From contig NZ_CP061311.1 in the NCBI RefSeq assembly GCF_018688095.1, positions 62,001 through 126,000 on the forward strand: a stretch of 64,000 nucleotides of DNA, written 5' to 3'. This document shows positions 7,793 to 16,433 of this stretch, piece after piece (the stretch's first letter is position 1; each line of letters starts with the position of its first letter). The stretch is from Polynucleobacter sp. AP-Titi-500A-B4. GTDB taxonomy: Bacteria; Pseudomonadota; Gammaproteobacteria; Burkholderiales; Burkholderiaceae. Below the pieces are notes generated by a model. That model saw only the letters and a list, made by a program, of their open reading frames with translations, searched no databases and was not told the DNA's origin. Position numbers and translations under genes: made by a program.

Positions 7793-8416
7793 GTGGCACG
7801 TTACTTAGGGCCTAAGGCCAAATTAGCACGTCGGGAAGGTACCGACTTATTTTTAAAGAGCGCACGTCGCGCCCTGTCAGACAAGTGCAAGTTAGATACT
7901 AAGCCTGGTCAACATGGTCGCACATCTGGCTCAAGAACATCGGATTACGGTAATCAATTGCGTGAAAAGCAAAAGGTTAAGCGTATCTATGGCGTATTAG
8001 AGCGTCAGTTCCGTCGTTACTTCGCAGAAGCTGAGCGTCGTAAGGGCAACACTGGTGAAACATTGCTCCAGTTGCTAGAGTCACGTCTCGACAACGTGGT
8101 CTATCGCATGGGCTTTGGTTCTACACGTGCAGAAGCACGTCAGTTGGTTTCTCACGGCGCCATCATGCTAAATGGCAGCGCTGTGAATATTCCATCTATC
8201 CAGGTTAAGCCTGGTGACATTGTTGCGATTCGTGAAAAAGCGAAGAAGCAAGCACGTATTACGGAATCACTCAATTTGGTTCAGCAAATGTCTGCAGTTA
8301 CCTGGGTTTCAGTTGACGCAACTAAGCTGGAAGGAACATTTAAGCAAGTGCCTGACCGCGAAGATATTAGCGGTGAAATTAATGAAAGTTTGATCGTCGA
8401 ATTGTATTCACGCTAA
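7793..8416 (+). CDS. rpsD: 30S ribosomal protein S4
   Basis: This 207-residue protein starts at a GTG at 7793, 7 bases after AAGGAAAG. It has the S4 N-terminal domain and the S4 RNA-binding domain (about residues 97-160, RLDNVVYRMGFGSTRAEARQ). The N-terminus (MARYLGPKAKLARREGTDLF) lacks the zinc-binding cysteines of some S4 proteins. S4 nucleates 30S assembly and is a known translational autoregulator. The preceding spacer folds into two hairpins. Confidence 0.98.
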   Translation: MARYLGPKAKLARREGTDLFLKSARRALSDKCKLDTKPGQHGRTSGSRTSDYGNQLREKQKVKRIYGVLERQFRRYFAEAERRKGNTGETLLQLLESRLDNVVYRMGFGSTRAEARQLVSHGAIMLNGSAVNIPSIQVKPGDIVAIREKAKKQARITESLNLVQQMSAVTWVSVDATKLEGTFKQVPDREDISGEINESLIVELYSR

Positions 8417-8440
8417 TTTAGGCACTCTCAAGGAAAAAAT

Positions 8441-9421
8441 ATGCAAACAAATTTGCTCAAGCCAAAGATTATTTCTGTTGAAGCGCTTACCGCCAACCAA
8501 GCTAAGGTTGTTATGGAGCCGTTCGAGCGTGGCTATGGCCACACACTCGGAAACGCATTACGTCGTGTACTCTTGTCCTCGATGGTTGGTTATGCACCAA
8601 CTGAAGTAGCTATTGCAGGTGTAGTTCATGAATATTCCACTTTGGATGGTGTTCAAGAGGACGTAGTAAACCTCTTGTTGAACCTCAAAGGTATCGTATT
8701 CAAATTACAGTCTCGTGATGAAGTCACCATCAATTTGCGTAAAGAAGGCCCAGGCGTCGTTACCGCAAAAGATATTGACTTGCCGCACGATGTTGAAATT
8801 ATCAATCCTGATCATGTGATCGCTCACTTGTCTGCTGGTGGTAAGTTGGATATGCAGATCAAGGTTGAAAAAGGTCGTGGCTATGTTCCAGGTAATGTTC
8901 GTCAATACAACGACGAAGCAACTAAGATTATTGGCCGCATTGTGTTGGATGCTTCATTCAGCCCAGTAAGCCGTGTTAGCTATGCTGTTGAGTCCGCTCG
9001 TGTTGAGCAACGTACCGATCTCGATCGTTTGGTAATGACTATTGAAACTAACGGTGTGTTATCTCCTGAAGAAGCAATTCGTCAAGCTGCTAGCATCTTG
9101 GTTGATCAGTTAGTTGTATTTGCAGCTCTTGAGAGCAGCGAAGTTTCTGGTGATCTCGCACCAAGCCGCTCTTCAATGGTTGATCCAATGTTGATGCGTC
9201 CAGTTGATGATCTTGAGCTCACAGTTCGCTCTGCAAACTGCTTGAAAGCTGAGAACATTTACTACATCGGTGACTTGATTCAACGTACAGAGAATGAATT
9301 GTTGAAGACGCCTAATTTGGGTCGTAAGTCTTTGAATGAAATCAAAGACGTATTGGCTGCTCGTGGCTTAAGTCTTGGCATGAAACTCGAAAGCTGGCCT
9401 CCAGCTAACCTCGAGAAATAA
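8441..9421 (+). CDS. rpoA: DNA-directed RNA polymerase subunit alpha
   Basis: This 326-residue protein has the alpha N-terminal domain for dimerisation and core assembly (EPFERGYGHTLGNALRRVLL, about 28-47) and the C-terminal domain (about 245-326, ELTVRSANCLKAENIYYIGD and KSLNEIKDVLAARGL) that binds UP elements and activators. It lies between rpsD and rplQ as usual. A clear AAGGAA site precedes the ATG. Confidence 0.98.
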   Translation: MQTNLLKPKIISVEALTANQAKVVMEPFERGYGHTLGNALRRVLLSSMVGYAPTEVAIAGVVHEYSTLDGVQEDVVNLLLNLKGIVFKLQSRDEVTINLRKEGPGVVTAKDIDLPHDVEIINPDHVIAHLSAGGKLDMQIKVEKGRGYVPGNVRQYNDEATKIIGRIVLDASFSPVSRVSYAVESARVEQRTDLDRLVMTIETNGVLSPEEAIRQAASILVDQLVVFAALESSEVSGDLAPSRSSMVDPMLMRPVDDLELTVRSANCLKAENIYYIGDLIQRTENELLKTPNLGRKSLNEIKDVLAARGLSLGMKLESWPPANLEK

Positions 9422-9437
9422 TTAGAAAGGAAGCATC

Positions 9438-9833
9438 ATGCGTCACGGAAACGGCTTACGCAAACTAAATAGAACATCTTCACATCGCTTGGCGATGCTG
9501 CGCAATATGTCCAATTCTCTTTTGGAGCACGAAGTCATTAAAACGACTTTGCCAAAAGCAAAAGAATTGCGCATGGTTGTTGAGCCTTTGATTACCTTGG
9601 GTAAAAAAGACAACTTAGCAAACCGTCGCTTAGCATTTGATCGCACTCGTGATCGCGATATCGTGGCTAAGCTCTTCACAGAACTCGGCCCACGCTATGC
9701 AACACGTCCAGGTGGCTACCTTCGTATTTTGAAGTTCGGCTTCCGTCATGGCGACAATGCACCAATGGCTTTGGTTGAGTTGGTAGATCGCCCAGAAGTT
9801 GAAGAAACAGCAGTTGTAGCTGAAGAGGCTTAA
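9438..9833 (+). CDS. rplQ: 50S ribosomal protein L17
   Basis: This 131-residue protein matches L17: MRHGNGLRKLNRTSSHRLAM, then LEHEVIKTTLPKAKELR and RPGGYLRILKFGFRHGDNAPMA. An acidic tail (EVEETAVVAEEA) follows. L17 lies near the exit tunnel. It is the last gene of the alpha operon, with a strong terminator 18 bases downstream. Confidence 0.98.
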   Translation: MRHGNGLRKLNRTSSHRLAMLRNMSNSLLEHEVIKTTLPKAKELRMVVEPLITLGKKDNLANRRLAFDRTRDRDIVAKLFTELGPRYATRPGGYLRILKFGFRHGDNAPMALVELVDRPEVEETAVVAEEA

Positions 9834-9850
9834 GTCTCCCAGCGATTGAA

Positions 9851-9876
9851 AAGCCAGGCTCCGGTCTGGCTTTTTT
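9851..9876 (+). terminator. Rho-independent terminator after rplQ
   Basis: AAGCCAG (9851-9857) pairs with CTGGCTT (9866-9872) around an 8-base loop. The 3' arm runs into six Ts (9871-9876). It closes the ribosomal-protein block and shows that an upstream extension of the next gene is not coding. Confidence 0.9.
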
Positions 9877-9899
9877 CATTTACGGGTTATAAATACGGC

Positions 9900-10247
9900 A
9901 TGCCCCAGAACATCCCAGCTAAATCCCATGACCTATTGGTGGTTGTAACCAGTCTTCCCAATATTGAGGCTGCTAGAACCTTGGCTAAGGCCCTAGTAGA
10001 GAATCATCTTGCGGCTTGTGTGCAAATGAGTGAAGGGGTTTATTCAATTTACCGTTGGGAAGGAAGAGTTTGCGAAGAGCATGAGATTCTCTTGTCTGCT
10101 AAAACGGTTGCGCACCAATGGGAAGCGATTTCTGCTTTTATAAAAGAAAGCCATCCTTACGATTTGCCTGAGATTTTAGCTTTTTCACCAGAGCAATATT
10201 CGCAGCAATACGGTGAATGGGTACAGGCTGAGGTAAATTCACAGTAA
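9900..10247 (+). CDS. cutA: Divalent-cation tolerance protein CutA
   Basis: This 115-residue protein belongs to the CutA1 family, trimeric ferredoxin-like proteins linked to copper tolerance whose exact function is unsettled. Recognisable segments are VVVTSLPNIEAARTLAKALV, the conserved LAACVQM with its cysteine, and YRWEGRVCEEHEILLSAKT. The ATG at 9900 is chosen because an upstream in-frame start at 9846 would translate through the rplQ terminator. The TAA overlaps the dsbD ATG by one base. This cutA-dsbD pairing is common in proteobacteria. Confidence 0.9.
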   Translation: MPQNIPAKSHDLLVVVTSLPNIEAARTLAKALVENHLAACVQMSEGVYSIYRWEGRVCEEHEILLSAKTVAHQWEAISAFIKESHPYDLPEILAFSPEQYSQQYGEWVQAEVNSQ

Positions 10248-11920
10248 TGAGAATGCAATCCCTTCTGAAAATGTTCATCGCATTGCTTGTGCTGTTATCA
10301 ACACAAGTTTTTGCTGCACAAGAATTCTTGTCACCAGAAAAAGCATTTCGGGTAGAGGCAACCTGGTTAGATAAATCCAATCAAATTGAGATTGAGTTCA
10401 TACCTGCCAAAGGCTATTACCTCTATCAAGAATCCTTGCAATTTGAGGCGGGCTCAGAAGCTGGGAAGCTATATAAAATAAGGCCTACATTGCCATTGGG
10501 TGTGGAAAAGTTTGATGAAACTTTTCAGAAAAAATTGCAAGTTTATAAGCAAGCATTCATGGTGTTGCTCGATGTTAATCCGACCCCCGGCAAGCCAATT
10601 CATATTGATGTCAATCTTCAGGGTTGCGCAGAAGCTGGAATTTGCTATCCACCAATGACCTTAAAATTTCTATTAGCTGGGCCTGGTGTGAAGGCGGCGC
10701 CAATACCAGAGGCGCTTGAAGGATCGCAAGCTTTGTCAACCACTCAAACGGAATTGAGTTTGAGTGATTTGTGGCGTGAGCGTGATGATGTGAATGCAAT
10801 CGGCCGTTTCTTACAAAATACTTCCACAGCTTATTTATTTTTAGCCTTTTTTGTTTTAGGTCTCGCGCTGGCTTTCACGCCCTGCGTTTTGCCAATGCTC
10901 CCAATTTTGTCGAGTGTGATCTTTGGTACGCAGGGTGGCAAAGCGATTTCAAAGGGCCGTGCGAGCATATTGGCGCTTGCCTATATCTTGGGTATGGCCC
11001 TCATCTACGCCTTGGCTGGCGTGCTGATGGCGGCTCTAGGAGGTAGTGTGCAAAGAGCGCTACAGAGCCCACTTGCTCTATCTGCTTTTGCACTCCTGCT
11101 CCTGCTTTTGTCGGGCAGCTTGTTTGGTCTTTATGACCTGCGATTACCTCAGTCATGGCATCAACATGTGGATCGGCTGGCAGGTCGTCAAGAGGGCGGT
11201 AGCGTCTTTGGCGCCTTTGCCTTGGGGGGCATTTCTACTCTTGTTGCTAGCCCGTGTATTACGGCCCCATTGGCGGGTGTTTTAGCCTTTATTGCTCAAA
11301 CAGGCTCTATGAGTCTAGGCGCAGGACTGCTCTTTGTCATGGCCTTGGGAATGGGTTTACCACTGCTCTTTATTGCGATTGAAGCGCGTATTTTGATTCC
11401 TTCAACGGGTATTTGGATGGTTTGGCTACAGCGCACCCTGGGTGTCTTGTTAGTGGCGACTGCTGCTTGGATAGCTTCCCCATTAATCCAAAAAAATGAC
11501 CCTAGTGGATCGGTAAACACTATTAATGGACAGAAGATTCATCAAGTAGGAGATTTGTCATTCCTTGTTATTCATTCTCCAGCTGAGTTAGATGCGCAAC
11601 TGATGAAGGCCAAGCAAGAACAAAAAATAGTCATGCTAGATTTCTATGCCGACTGGTGTATCAGTTGTAAGGAGATGGAAGTAAACACTTTCACAAACCC
11701 AGAGGTGAGCAAAGTGCTCAAGCAGTTTGTTTTATTACAAGCCGATGTCACAGCCAATAGCCTTGACAATCAGGCATTGCTAAAGCGCTTTGGTTTGTAT
11801 GGCCCTCCGGGCATTTTGATCTTCAATCAACAATCAGAAGAGCAAAAAGAGCAACGCGTAATTGGCTATATGCCACCCCAGCGATTTGCTGAGCGTTTAA
11901 AAAAAGCTACCAGCAAATAA
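10247..11920 (+). CDS. dsbD: Thiol:disulfide interchange protein DsbD
   Basis: This 557-residue inner-membrane reductase carries electrons from cytosolic thioredoxin to periplasmic DsbC/DsbG and cytochrome c maturation proteins. Seen: a signal peptide (about 1-23), a periplasmic alpha domain with Cys127 and Cys133, a hydrophobic beta domain of about eight helices with Cys213 (TPCVLP) and Cys337 (SPCITAP), and a C-terminal thioredoxin-like gamma domain with Cys471 and Cys474 (WCISC). All three redox pairs are present. It is translationally coupled to cutA. Confidence 0.95.
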   Translation: MRMQSLLKMFIALLVLLSTQVFAAQEFLSPEKAFRVEATWLDKSNQIEIEFIPAKGYYLYQESLQFEAGSEAGKLYKIRPTLPLGVEKFDETFQKKLQVYKQAFMVLLDVNPTPGKPIHIDVNLQGCAEAGICYPPMTLKFLLAGPGVKAAPIPEALEGSQALSTTQTELSLSDLWRERDDVNAIGRFLQNTSTAYLFLAFFVLGLALAFTPCVLPMLPILSSVIFGTQGGKAISKGRASILALAYILGMALIYALAGVLMAALGGSVQRALQSPLALSAFALLLLLLSGSLFGLYDLRLPQSWHQHVDRLAGRQEGGSVFGAFALGGISTLVASPCITAPLAGVLAFIAQTGSMSLGAGLLFVMALGMGLPLLFIAIEARILIPSTGIWMVWLQRTLGVLLVATAAWIASPLIQKNDPSGSVNTINGQKIHQVGDLSFLVIHSPAELDAQLMKAKQEQKIVMLDFYADWCISCKEMEVNTFTNPEVSKVLKQFVLLQADVTANSLDNQALLKRFGLYGPPGILIFNQQSEEQKEQRVIGYMPPQRFAERLKKATSK

Positions 11921-11927
11921 TCACTCG

Positions 11928-12953
11928 TTAATTATTTTTCTTGAGTAGCCGCGCTGCTTCTAGTGCAAAGTAAGTCAGAACACCATCTGCGCCAGCACGT
12001 TTAAATGCCAGCAAAGATTCCATCATTACGGCATCGTGATCTAGCCAACCATTTTGGGCGGCTGCTTTGAGCATGGCATATTCACCGCTCACTTGATAGG
12101 CATAAGTAGGGTAACTGAATTCTTCTTTGACGCGACGCACGATATCTAAATAGGGCATGCCTGGCTTAACCATGACCATATCAGCACCTTCGCTAATATC
12201 GAGAGCGACCTCCCGCAAAGCCTCGTCCCCATTGGCGCAATCCATTTGGTAAGTTTTTTTATCGGCCTTACCAAGGTTTTTAGCTGAGCCCACAGCGTCT
12301 CTAAATGGGCCATAAAAAGCAGATGCGTATTTGGCTGAGTACGCCATGATGCGCGTGTGAATTAAATTCTTTTGCTCAAGCGCTTCACGAATTTTTCCGA
12401 TGCGACCATCCATCATGTCTGATGGTGCAACGATATCGACACCTGCTTCTGCCTGTGCAATGGCTTGTTTTACCAAGATCGCTGTAGTCTCATCATTCAG
12501 AATGCGACCTTGCTCATCGAGTACACCATCTTGACCATGACTTGTATATGGATCAAGCGCCACATCGGTCATGATGCCTAAACTCGGGAAACGTTTTTTG
12601 AGTTCGCGAACTGCATTAGGAACAAGGCCAGTCGAATTAAATGCTTCTTTACCATTAGGTGTTTTTAACGCTGAGTCAATCACCGGGAACAAAGCTAAAA
12701 CGGGGATGCCTAGATCAACACACTCTTGCGCAACTGGCATGAGTAGGTCTAATGAAACACGACTGACACCAGGCATTGAAGCAACGGCTTCAGATTTACC
12801 TTGGCCTTCAAGCAAGAACACTGGGTAGATTAAATCATTTGCAGAAACAGAGTTCTCTTGCATGAGTCGGCGTGACCAATCATCGCGACGCATACGACGT
12901 GGGCGATGCCCTGGAAAATTAAGCAAAGAGTTAGCTGGTGATTTCATCTTCAT
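11928..12953 (-). CDS. hemB: Delta-aminolevulinic acid dehydratase (porphobilinogen synthase)
   Basis: This protein (341 residues from the ATG at 12953) condenses two 5-aminolevulinate molecules to porphobilinogen in haem synthesis. The N-terminal RRMRRDDWSRRLM, the SDMMDGRIGKIRE block, and the two lysine-containing active-site segments MAYSAKYASAFYGPFRDA and MVMVKPGMPYLDIVRR are present. The reading frame opens further at a TTG at 12968, but ATGs at 12953 and 12947 are more plausible. All three overlap the end of engB, so coupling is likely. Confidence 0.95.
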   Translation of the reverse strand: MKMKSPANSLLNFPGHRPRRMRRDDWSRRLMQENSVSANDLIYPVFLLEGQGKSEAVASMPGVSRVSLDLLMPVAQECVDLGIPVLALFPVIDSALKTPNGKEAFNSTGLVPNAVRELKKRFPSLGIMTDVALDPYTSHGQDGVLDEQGRILNDETTAILVKQAIAQAEAGVDIVAPSDMMDGRIGKIREALEQKNLIHTRIMAYSAKYASAFYGPFRDAVGSAKNLGKADKKTYQMDCANGDEALREVALDISEGADMVMVKPGMPYLDIVRRVKEEFSYPTYAYQVSGEYAMLKAAAQNGWLDHDAVMMESLLAFKRAGADGVLTYFALEAARLLKKNN

Positions 12954-13596
12954 GAGTTTCTGCTTCAAATAGCCATTTAATAATTAAATTATCTGCCTCT
13001 TCAAGGCCAATACGCTTCGTGCTTGAGAACAATTGTGCCGTAAGTTGCTTTGAGTCACCAGCCCCATCTGATAGGGCAGGATCATATTGTTGAAGTTGCT
13101 TGCGCACCGCCTCTAGAGCGTGTTTGCACTCGCTCTTATTGAGCTTGTCACACTTGCTGAGCAAAATGTGGATTGGCTTGCCGGTTGGAACAAACCATTG
13201 AATCATTTGTTCATCTAGATCGGTAATGCCACGTCTTGCATCCACAATCAGGACCATGCCAACCAATTGCTCGCGCTCCTGTAAATAGTCGCTGAGAAGA
13301 GCATTCCAGTGGTATTTGGTTTCATGGTTTACGGCGGCATAGCCATAGCCTGGCAAGTCCACCAAATAGGCTAAAAGATCGTCTTTTGAGAACAGGCCAA
13401 AATAGTTGATATGTTGGGTACGACCAGGGGTCTTACTGGCAAAAGCGAGCCTTTTTTGGTTGCAAAGGACATTAATGGCGCTCGATTTACCCGCATTTGA
13501 GCGACCAGCGAAGGCTACCTCACGCAGGGGAGTGGCAGGCAGGCAATGGGTGTCATTGACTGTGGTGGCAAAGCGGGCTTGAAAGAGTTTAGACAT
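12931..13596 (-). CDS. engB: Ribosome biogenesis GTP-binding protein EngB (YihA/YsxC)
   Basis: This 221-residue GTPase takes part in 50S subunit assembly. Its motifs are G1 GRSNAGKS (residues 31-38), the switch region KTPGRTQHINYF, G3 DLPGYGYA, and G4 SKCDK. It is upstream of hemB on the minus strand, with overlapping ends. The intergenic region of 115 bases to the divergent cytochrome c4 gene must hold promoters for both. Confidence 0.95.
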   Translation of the reverse strand: MSKLFQARFATTVNDTHCLPATPLREVAFAGRSNAGKSSAINVLCNQKRLAFASKTPGRTQHINYFGLFSKDDLLAYLVDLPGYGYAAVNHETKYHWNALLSDYLQEREQLVGMVLIVDARRGITDLDEQMIQWFVPTGKPIHILLSKCDKLNKSECKHALEAVRKQLQQYDPALSDGAGDSKQLTAQLFSSTKRIGLEEADNLIIKWLFEAETHEDEITS

Positions 13597-13617
13597 GTCC
13601 TGAAGCTATTGTAAAAT
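13589..13617 (+). promoter_or_regulatory. Weak candidate promoter for cytochrome c4
   Basis: TTAGAC at 13589-13594 and TAAAAT at 13612-13617 are 17 bases apart. The -10 is good and the -35 weak. It overlaps the start of engB on the other strand, so divergent transcription could interfere. This is a pattern match only. Confidence 0.25.
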
Positions 13618-13711
13618 CACGCCAAATCATGAAATATCTCATGGTGTTGGGTAAAAAGGTTGTAAATGTAGGGCCCAAACACTTTTAGGAATTTTTGCCA
13701 AGGTAAACATA

Positions 13712-14437
13712 ATGCGTCAAACCTCCCAAATCTCCAAATTCGCTAGCTTGCGTGCTGGTTTTGCTGTTTTCTCTATTTTCGCCTTGATTGGCGTTTCTGG
13801 TTTAGCAATTGCAGCTGATGCTGCTCCAATGGCCCCTGCTGCAGAAGCCAAAGCTGCAGTGCCAGGTAAGCCAAAGGTTGATCCTGCTGCTGGTGAAGCT
13901 TTGTATTCCAATGGCGATGCAAGCCGTGGCGTAACTGCCTGTTTGACTTGCCATGGTCCTAAAGGTCAAAGTGCTGTTGCCACCTGGCCTAAGTTGTCTG
14001 CACAACATGCGGCCTACACAACCAAGCAATTGAAAAATTTCAAAGAAGGTACTCGCGCTAATCCAATCATGATGGGCATGGCTGCAACCTTGACTGAGCA
14101 AGATATGCAAAATATCTCTGCATTCTTGGTAAAGCAACCAGTTTCCGAAGGTGTTGCACAAAACAAAGACACCATTGAATTAGGCCAAAGTATTTATCGT
14201 GGCGGCATTGCGGCAAAAGGCGTTCCTGCTTGTGCGGCATGCCATAGCCCGACTGGTGCTGGCATTCCTGCGCAATACCCACGCTTAGGTGGTCAGTGGG
14301 CTGATTACACCAATGCTCAATTGCTCGCCTTCCGTGAAGGTGTTCGCAAGAACAGCAGCCAAATGACAGCGATTGCCACCAAGCTTTCTGATCAAGAAAT
14401 GAAAGCCGTTTCCGATTACATCGCTGGTTTGCATTAA
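13712..14437 (+). CDS. Cytochrome c4 family dihaem protein
   Basis: This 241-residue periplasmic protein has a signal peptide (about 1-35, cut near AIAADA), an alanine/proline-rich linker, and two class I cytochrome c domains. Their haem sites are Cys77-Leu-Thr-Cys80-His81 and Cys174-Ala-Ala-Cys177-His178. Cytochrome c4 carries electrons from the bc1 complex to terminal oxidases or denitrification enzymes, which fits the petABC operon in the same window. Its downstream terminator is shared with lysA. Confidence 0.9.
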   Translation: MRQTSQISKFASLRAGFAVFSIFALIGVSGLAIAADAAPMAPAAEAKAAVPGKPKVDPAAGEALYSNGDASRGVTACLTCHGPKGQSAVATWPKLSAQHAAYTTKQLKNFKEGTRANPIMMGMAATLTEQDMQNISAFLVKQPVSEGVAQNKDTIELGQSIYRGGIAAKGVPACAACHSPTGAGIPAQYPRLGGQWADYTNAQLLAFREGVRKNSSQMTAIATKLSDQEMKAVSDYIAGLH

Positions 14438-14455
14438 GAGATTTTTAAGCTTTAA

Positions 14456-14490
14456 ATAAAAACCCCGCTACATGAGCGGGGTTTTTATTT
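14456..14490. terminator. Bidirectional terminator between cytochrome c4 and lysA
   Basis: AAAAACCCCGCT (14458-14469) pairs perfectly with AGCGGGGTTTTT (14475-14486) around ACATG. Runs of A on the left and T on the right let it work on both strands, serving two genes that converge here. Confidence 0.92.
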
Positions 14491-14508
14491 GTCTAAATTT
14501 TTTCTTAA

Positions 14509-15810
14509 CTATTGTTTTGGTAAAACATTTTCACTTGCAAACAAGTCATCTGTTTTTTCGCGAGCGCGAATGACGTAAACCTTCTTTCCGTCAACCATAA
14601 TTTCTGCTGGTTTAGGGCGCGTATTGTAGTTTGAGGCCATCACAAATCCATAGGCGCCAGCTGAAAGGATGGCTAAAAGATCGCCTTCTTCAACAGCGAG
14701 GTGACGATCTCTGCCTAGCCAATCGCCTGATTCACAAACTGGACCCACAACATCATAGGTGAGGCCCTTTGCTTCTTTGGCTTTCACGGGCACGATGCCG
14801 TGATGCGCTTCATACAGTGCGGGGCGCATTAATTCAGTCATTGCTGCATCTACGATGCAAAAGTTCTTTTCGGCGCCAGGCTTGAGGTATTCAACGGTAG
14901 TCAGCAAGACACCAGCATTACCCACTAAAGATCTGCCGGGCTCAAGAACCACATCTAGATGAGCAAATCCACGTTCTGCCACATGGTTCAAAAGAGTATT
15001 GGTGAACTCAGTGATATCGGGTGGGGTTTCATCGCTATACGCAATCCCCAAGCCTCCACCTAAGTCGAGGTGATGAATCACAATACCTTCTTTTTTGAGG
15101 TGCTCTACTAAATCTAAAACTTTATCGAGCGCATCTAAGTAAGGTGCAGTCGTTGTAATTTGAGAGCCAATATGGCAATCAATGCCAACAACATCAATTT
15201 GAGAAAGTTGCGATGCTTCGCGATAGGTTTTTAATACTTCGTGATAAGCAATGCCAAATTTATTTCCTTTTAAACCCGTAGAAATATAGGGATGTGTTTG
15301 CGCATCCACATCAGGATTGACTCGCAAAGAAATAGGCGCACGCAGACTGAGCTCAGTTGCAACGCGATTAATTTTGTGAAGCTCTGCAATGGATTCTACA
15401 TTGATACATTTGACGCCGGCCTTGAGAGCCATCGCGATTTCAGCAGCAGATTTACCAACTCCTGCAAATACCAAGCTCTTAGGATCTGCGCCAATAGCTA
15501 ATGCACGAGCTAGCTCACCACCACTGACCAAATCAAAGCCTGCGCCGAGTTGTTTGAAATAATCAATCACTGCTAAATTACTGTTTGCTTTCATGGCGTA
15601 ATGGACGCGTGCACGCCGCTTGCCTTTTGCATCTACGCAAGCTTTGTCATAAGCTTGGTATGCCTCAGCCAATGCTTTTTTACTATAGACGTAGAGTGGT
15701 GTACCAAATTCTTTTGCTAAATCTGCGAGCGGAATTTCTTCGGCATACCAATTGCCATCACGTTCAGTAAATCCAGATAATGTAGGAATAGGAAATGCTT
15801 TGCTTGTCAT
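14509..15810 (-). CDS. lysA: Diaminopimelate decarboxylase
   Basis: This 433-residue PLP enzyme converts meso-diaminopimelate to L-lysine, the last step of lysine synthesis. Lys74 in HYAMKANSN is the expected PLP lysine. The HIGSQ and GGGLGIAY motifs of fold-III decarboxylases and the C-terminal CESGDWLGRDR (the dimer-contributed cysteine) are present. The ATG at 15810 overlaps the lptM stop by four bases, so the pair is coupled. The shared terminator lies after its 3' end. Confidence 0.96.
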   Translation of the reverse strand: MTSKAFPIPTLSGFTERDGNWYAEEIPLADLAKEFGTPLYVYSKKALAEAYQAYDKACVDAKGKRRARVHYAMKANSNLAVIDYFKQLGAGFDLVSGGELARALAIGADPKSLVFAGVGKSAAEIAMALKAGVKCINVESIAELHKINRVATELSLRAPISLRVNPDVDAQTHPYISTGLKGNKFGIAYHEVLKTYREASQLSQIDVVGIDCHIGSQITTTAPYLDALDKVLDLVEHLKKEGIVIHHLDLGGGLGIAYSDETPPDITEFTNTLLNHVAERGFAHLDVVLEPGRSLVGNAGVLLTTVEYLKPGAEKNFCIVDAAMTELMRPALYEAHHGIVPVKAKEAKGLTYDVVGPVCESGDWLGRDRHLAVEEGDLLAILSAGAYGFVMASNYNTRPKPAEIMVDGKKVYVIRAREKTDDLFASENVLPKQ

Positions 15811-15995
15811 TGCTTAACCGATGAAGAAGGGGCAGCGCTTGTAGGTGGGGGATAGAGTTTGCCTTTAGGCTCAGGCTCTGTCGGCGCCGTAGGGGCTGGG
15901 GGTACATTTGGCATATATAGAGGACCCCTAACCCCGCATCCAACAAGGGATATTAGGAGGCTAATACCGAGGGCTCTATTAAGAATCGCTATCAT
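15807..15995 (-). CDS. lptM: Small LptM (YifL-like) lipoprotein
   Basis: This 62-residue protein has a short lipoprotein signal peptide (lipobox LVGC, cysteine at 20) followed by GVRGPLYMP, the conserved motif of the YifL/LptM family. LptM helps the LPS translocon LptD mature at the outer membrane. The tail after the motif is proline-rich and unstructured. It lies directly upstream of lysA, as in many proteobacteria, and overlaps it by four bases. Too small for many gene finders but well supported by the motif and position. Confidence 0.88.
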   Translation of the reverse strand: MIAILNRALGISLLISLVGCGVRGPLYMPNVPPAPTAPTEPEPKGKLYPPPTSAAPSSSVKQ

Positions 15996-16042
15996 GAATG
16001 TCTCTAAAACGAATGATTGAATATAGCATGCAGGGCTCGGTT

Positions 16043-16426
16043 ATGAATCCAAATAATTCAGGCGTCGAAACCATTGACGATAAGCAGTTTTACCAATTGG
16101 GCAGCAATTTGCTGCAATCAATTGAAGTGGCATTAGAGGCGGCTGATGATGCGTTAGATCTTGATTTGGATGTAGAGCGCCAAGGTGGCAATGTTATCAA
16201 TATTCGTTTTCGGGATAAAAGCGTGATTGTGGTCAATACCCAGCCCCCTCTTCATGAAATTTGGGTGGCTGCTAAATCAGGCGGGTATCACTATCGCTGG
16301 GCAGGAAGTATGACACAGCCTCTATGGCTCGACACCAAGACTGGCAAAGAACTATTAAGTGATTTGTCAGAATTTGCTAGCGCCCAAGCTGGGCAGCCAG
16401 TCAAAATTCAACTCATGAAAACCTAA
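16043..16426 (+). CDS. cyaY: Frataxin-like iron-sulfur protein CyaY
   Basis: This 127-residue protein belongs to the frataxin family, which binds iron and regulates IscS-driven Fe-S cluster assembly. Seen are the acidic first helix (LLQSIEVALEAADDALDLD), the beta-sheet with INIRFRDKSVIVVNTQPPLHEIWVAAKSGGYHYRW, and the C-terminal helix. I start at the ATG at 16043 (MNPNNSGVE); an in-frame ATG at 15998 would leave only 2 bases to the divergent lptM start, and the added residues do not match the family. Confidence 0.9.
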   Translation: MNPNNSGVETIDDKQFYQLGSNLLQSIEVALEAADDALDLDLDVERQGGNVINIRFRDKSVIVVNTQPPLHEIWVAAKSGGYHYRWAGSMTQPLWLDTKTGKELLSDLSEFASAQAGQPVKIQLMKT

Positions 16427-16433
16427 AGCTAGA

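Noticed and set aside
13802..14161. Minus-strand reading frame inside the cytochrome c4 gene
   Set aside because: It lies fully antisense to a clear dihaem cytochrome gene and has no recognisable domain.
15998..16042. Longer CyaY starting at 15998
   Set aside because: The added residues do not match frataxins, and the start would be 2 bases from the divergent lptM start with no space for promoters.
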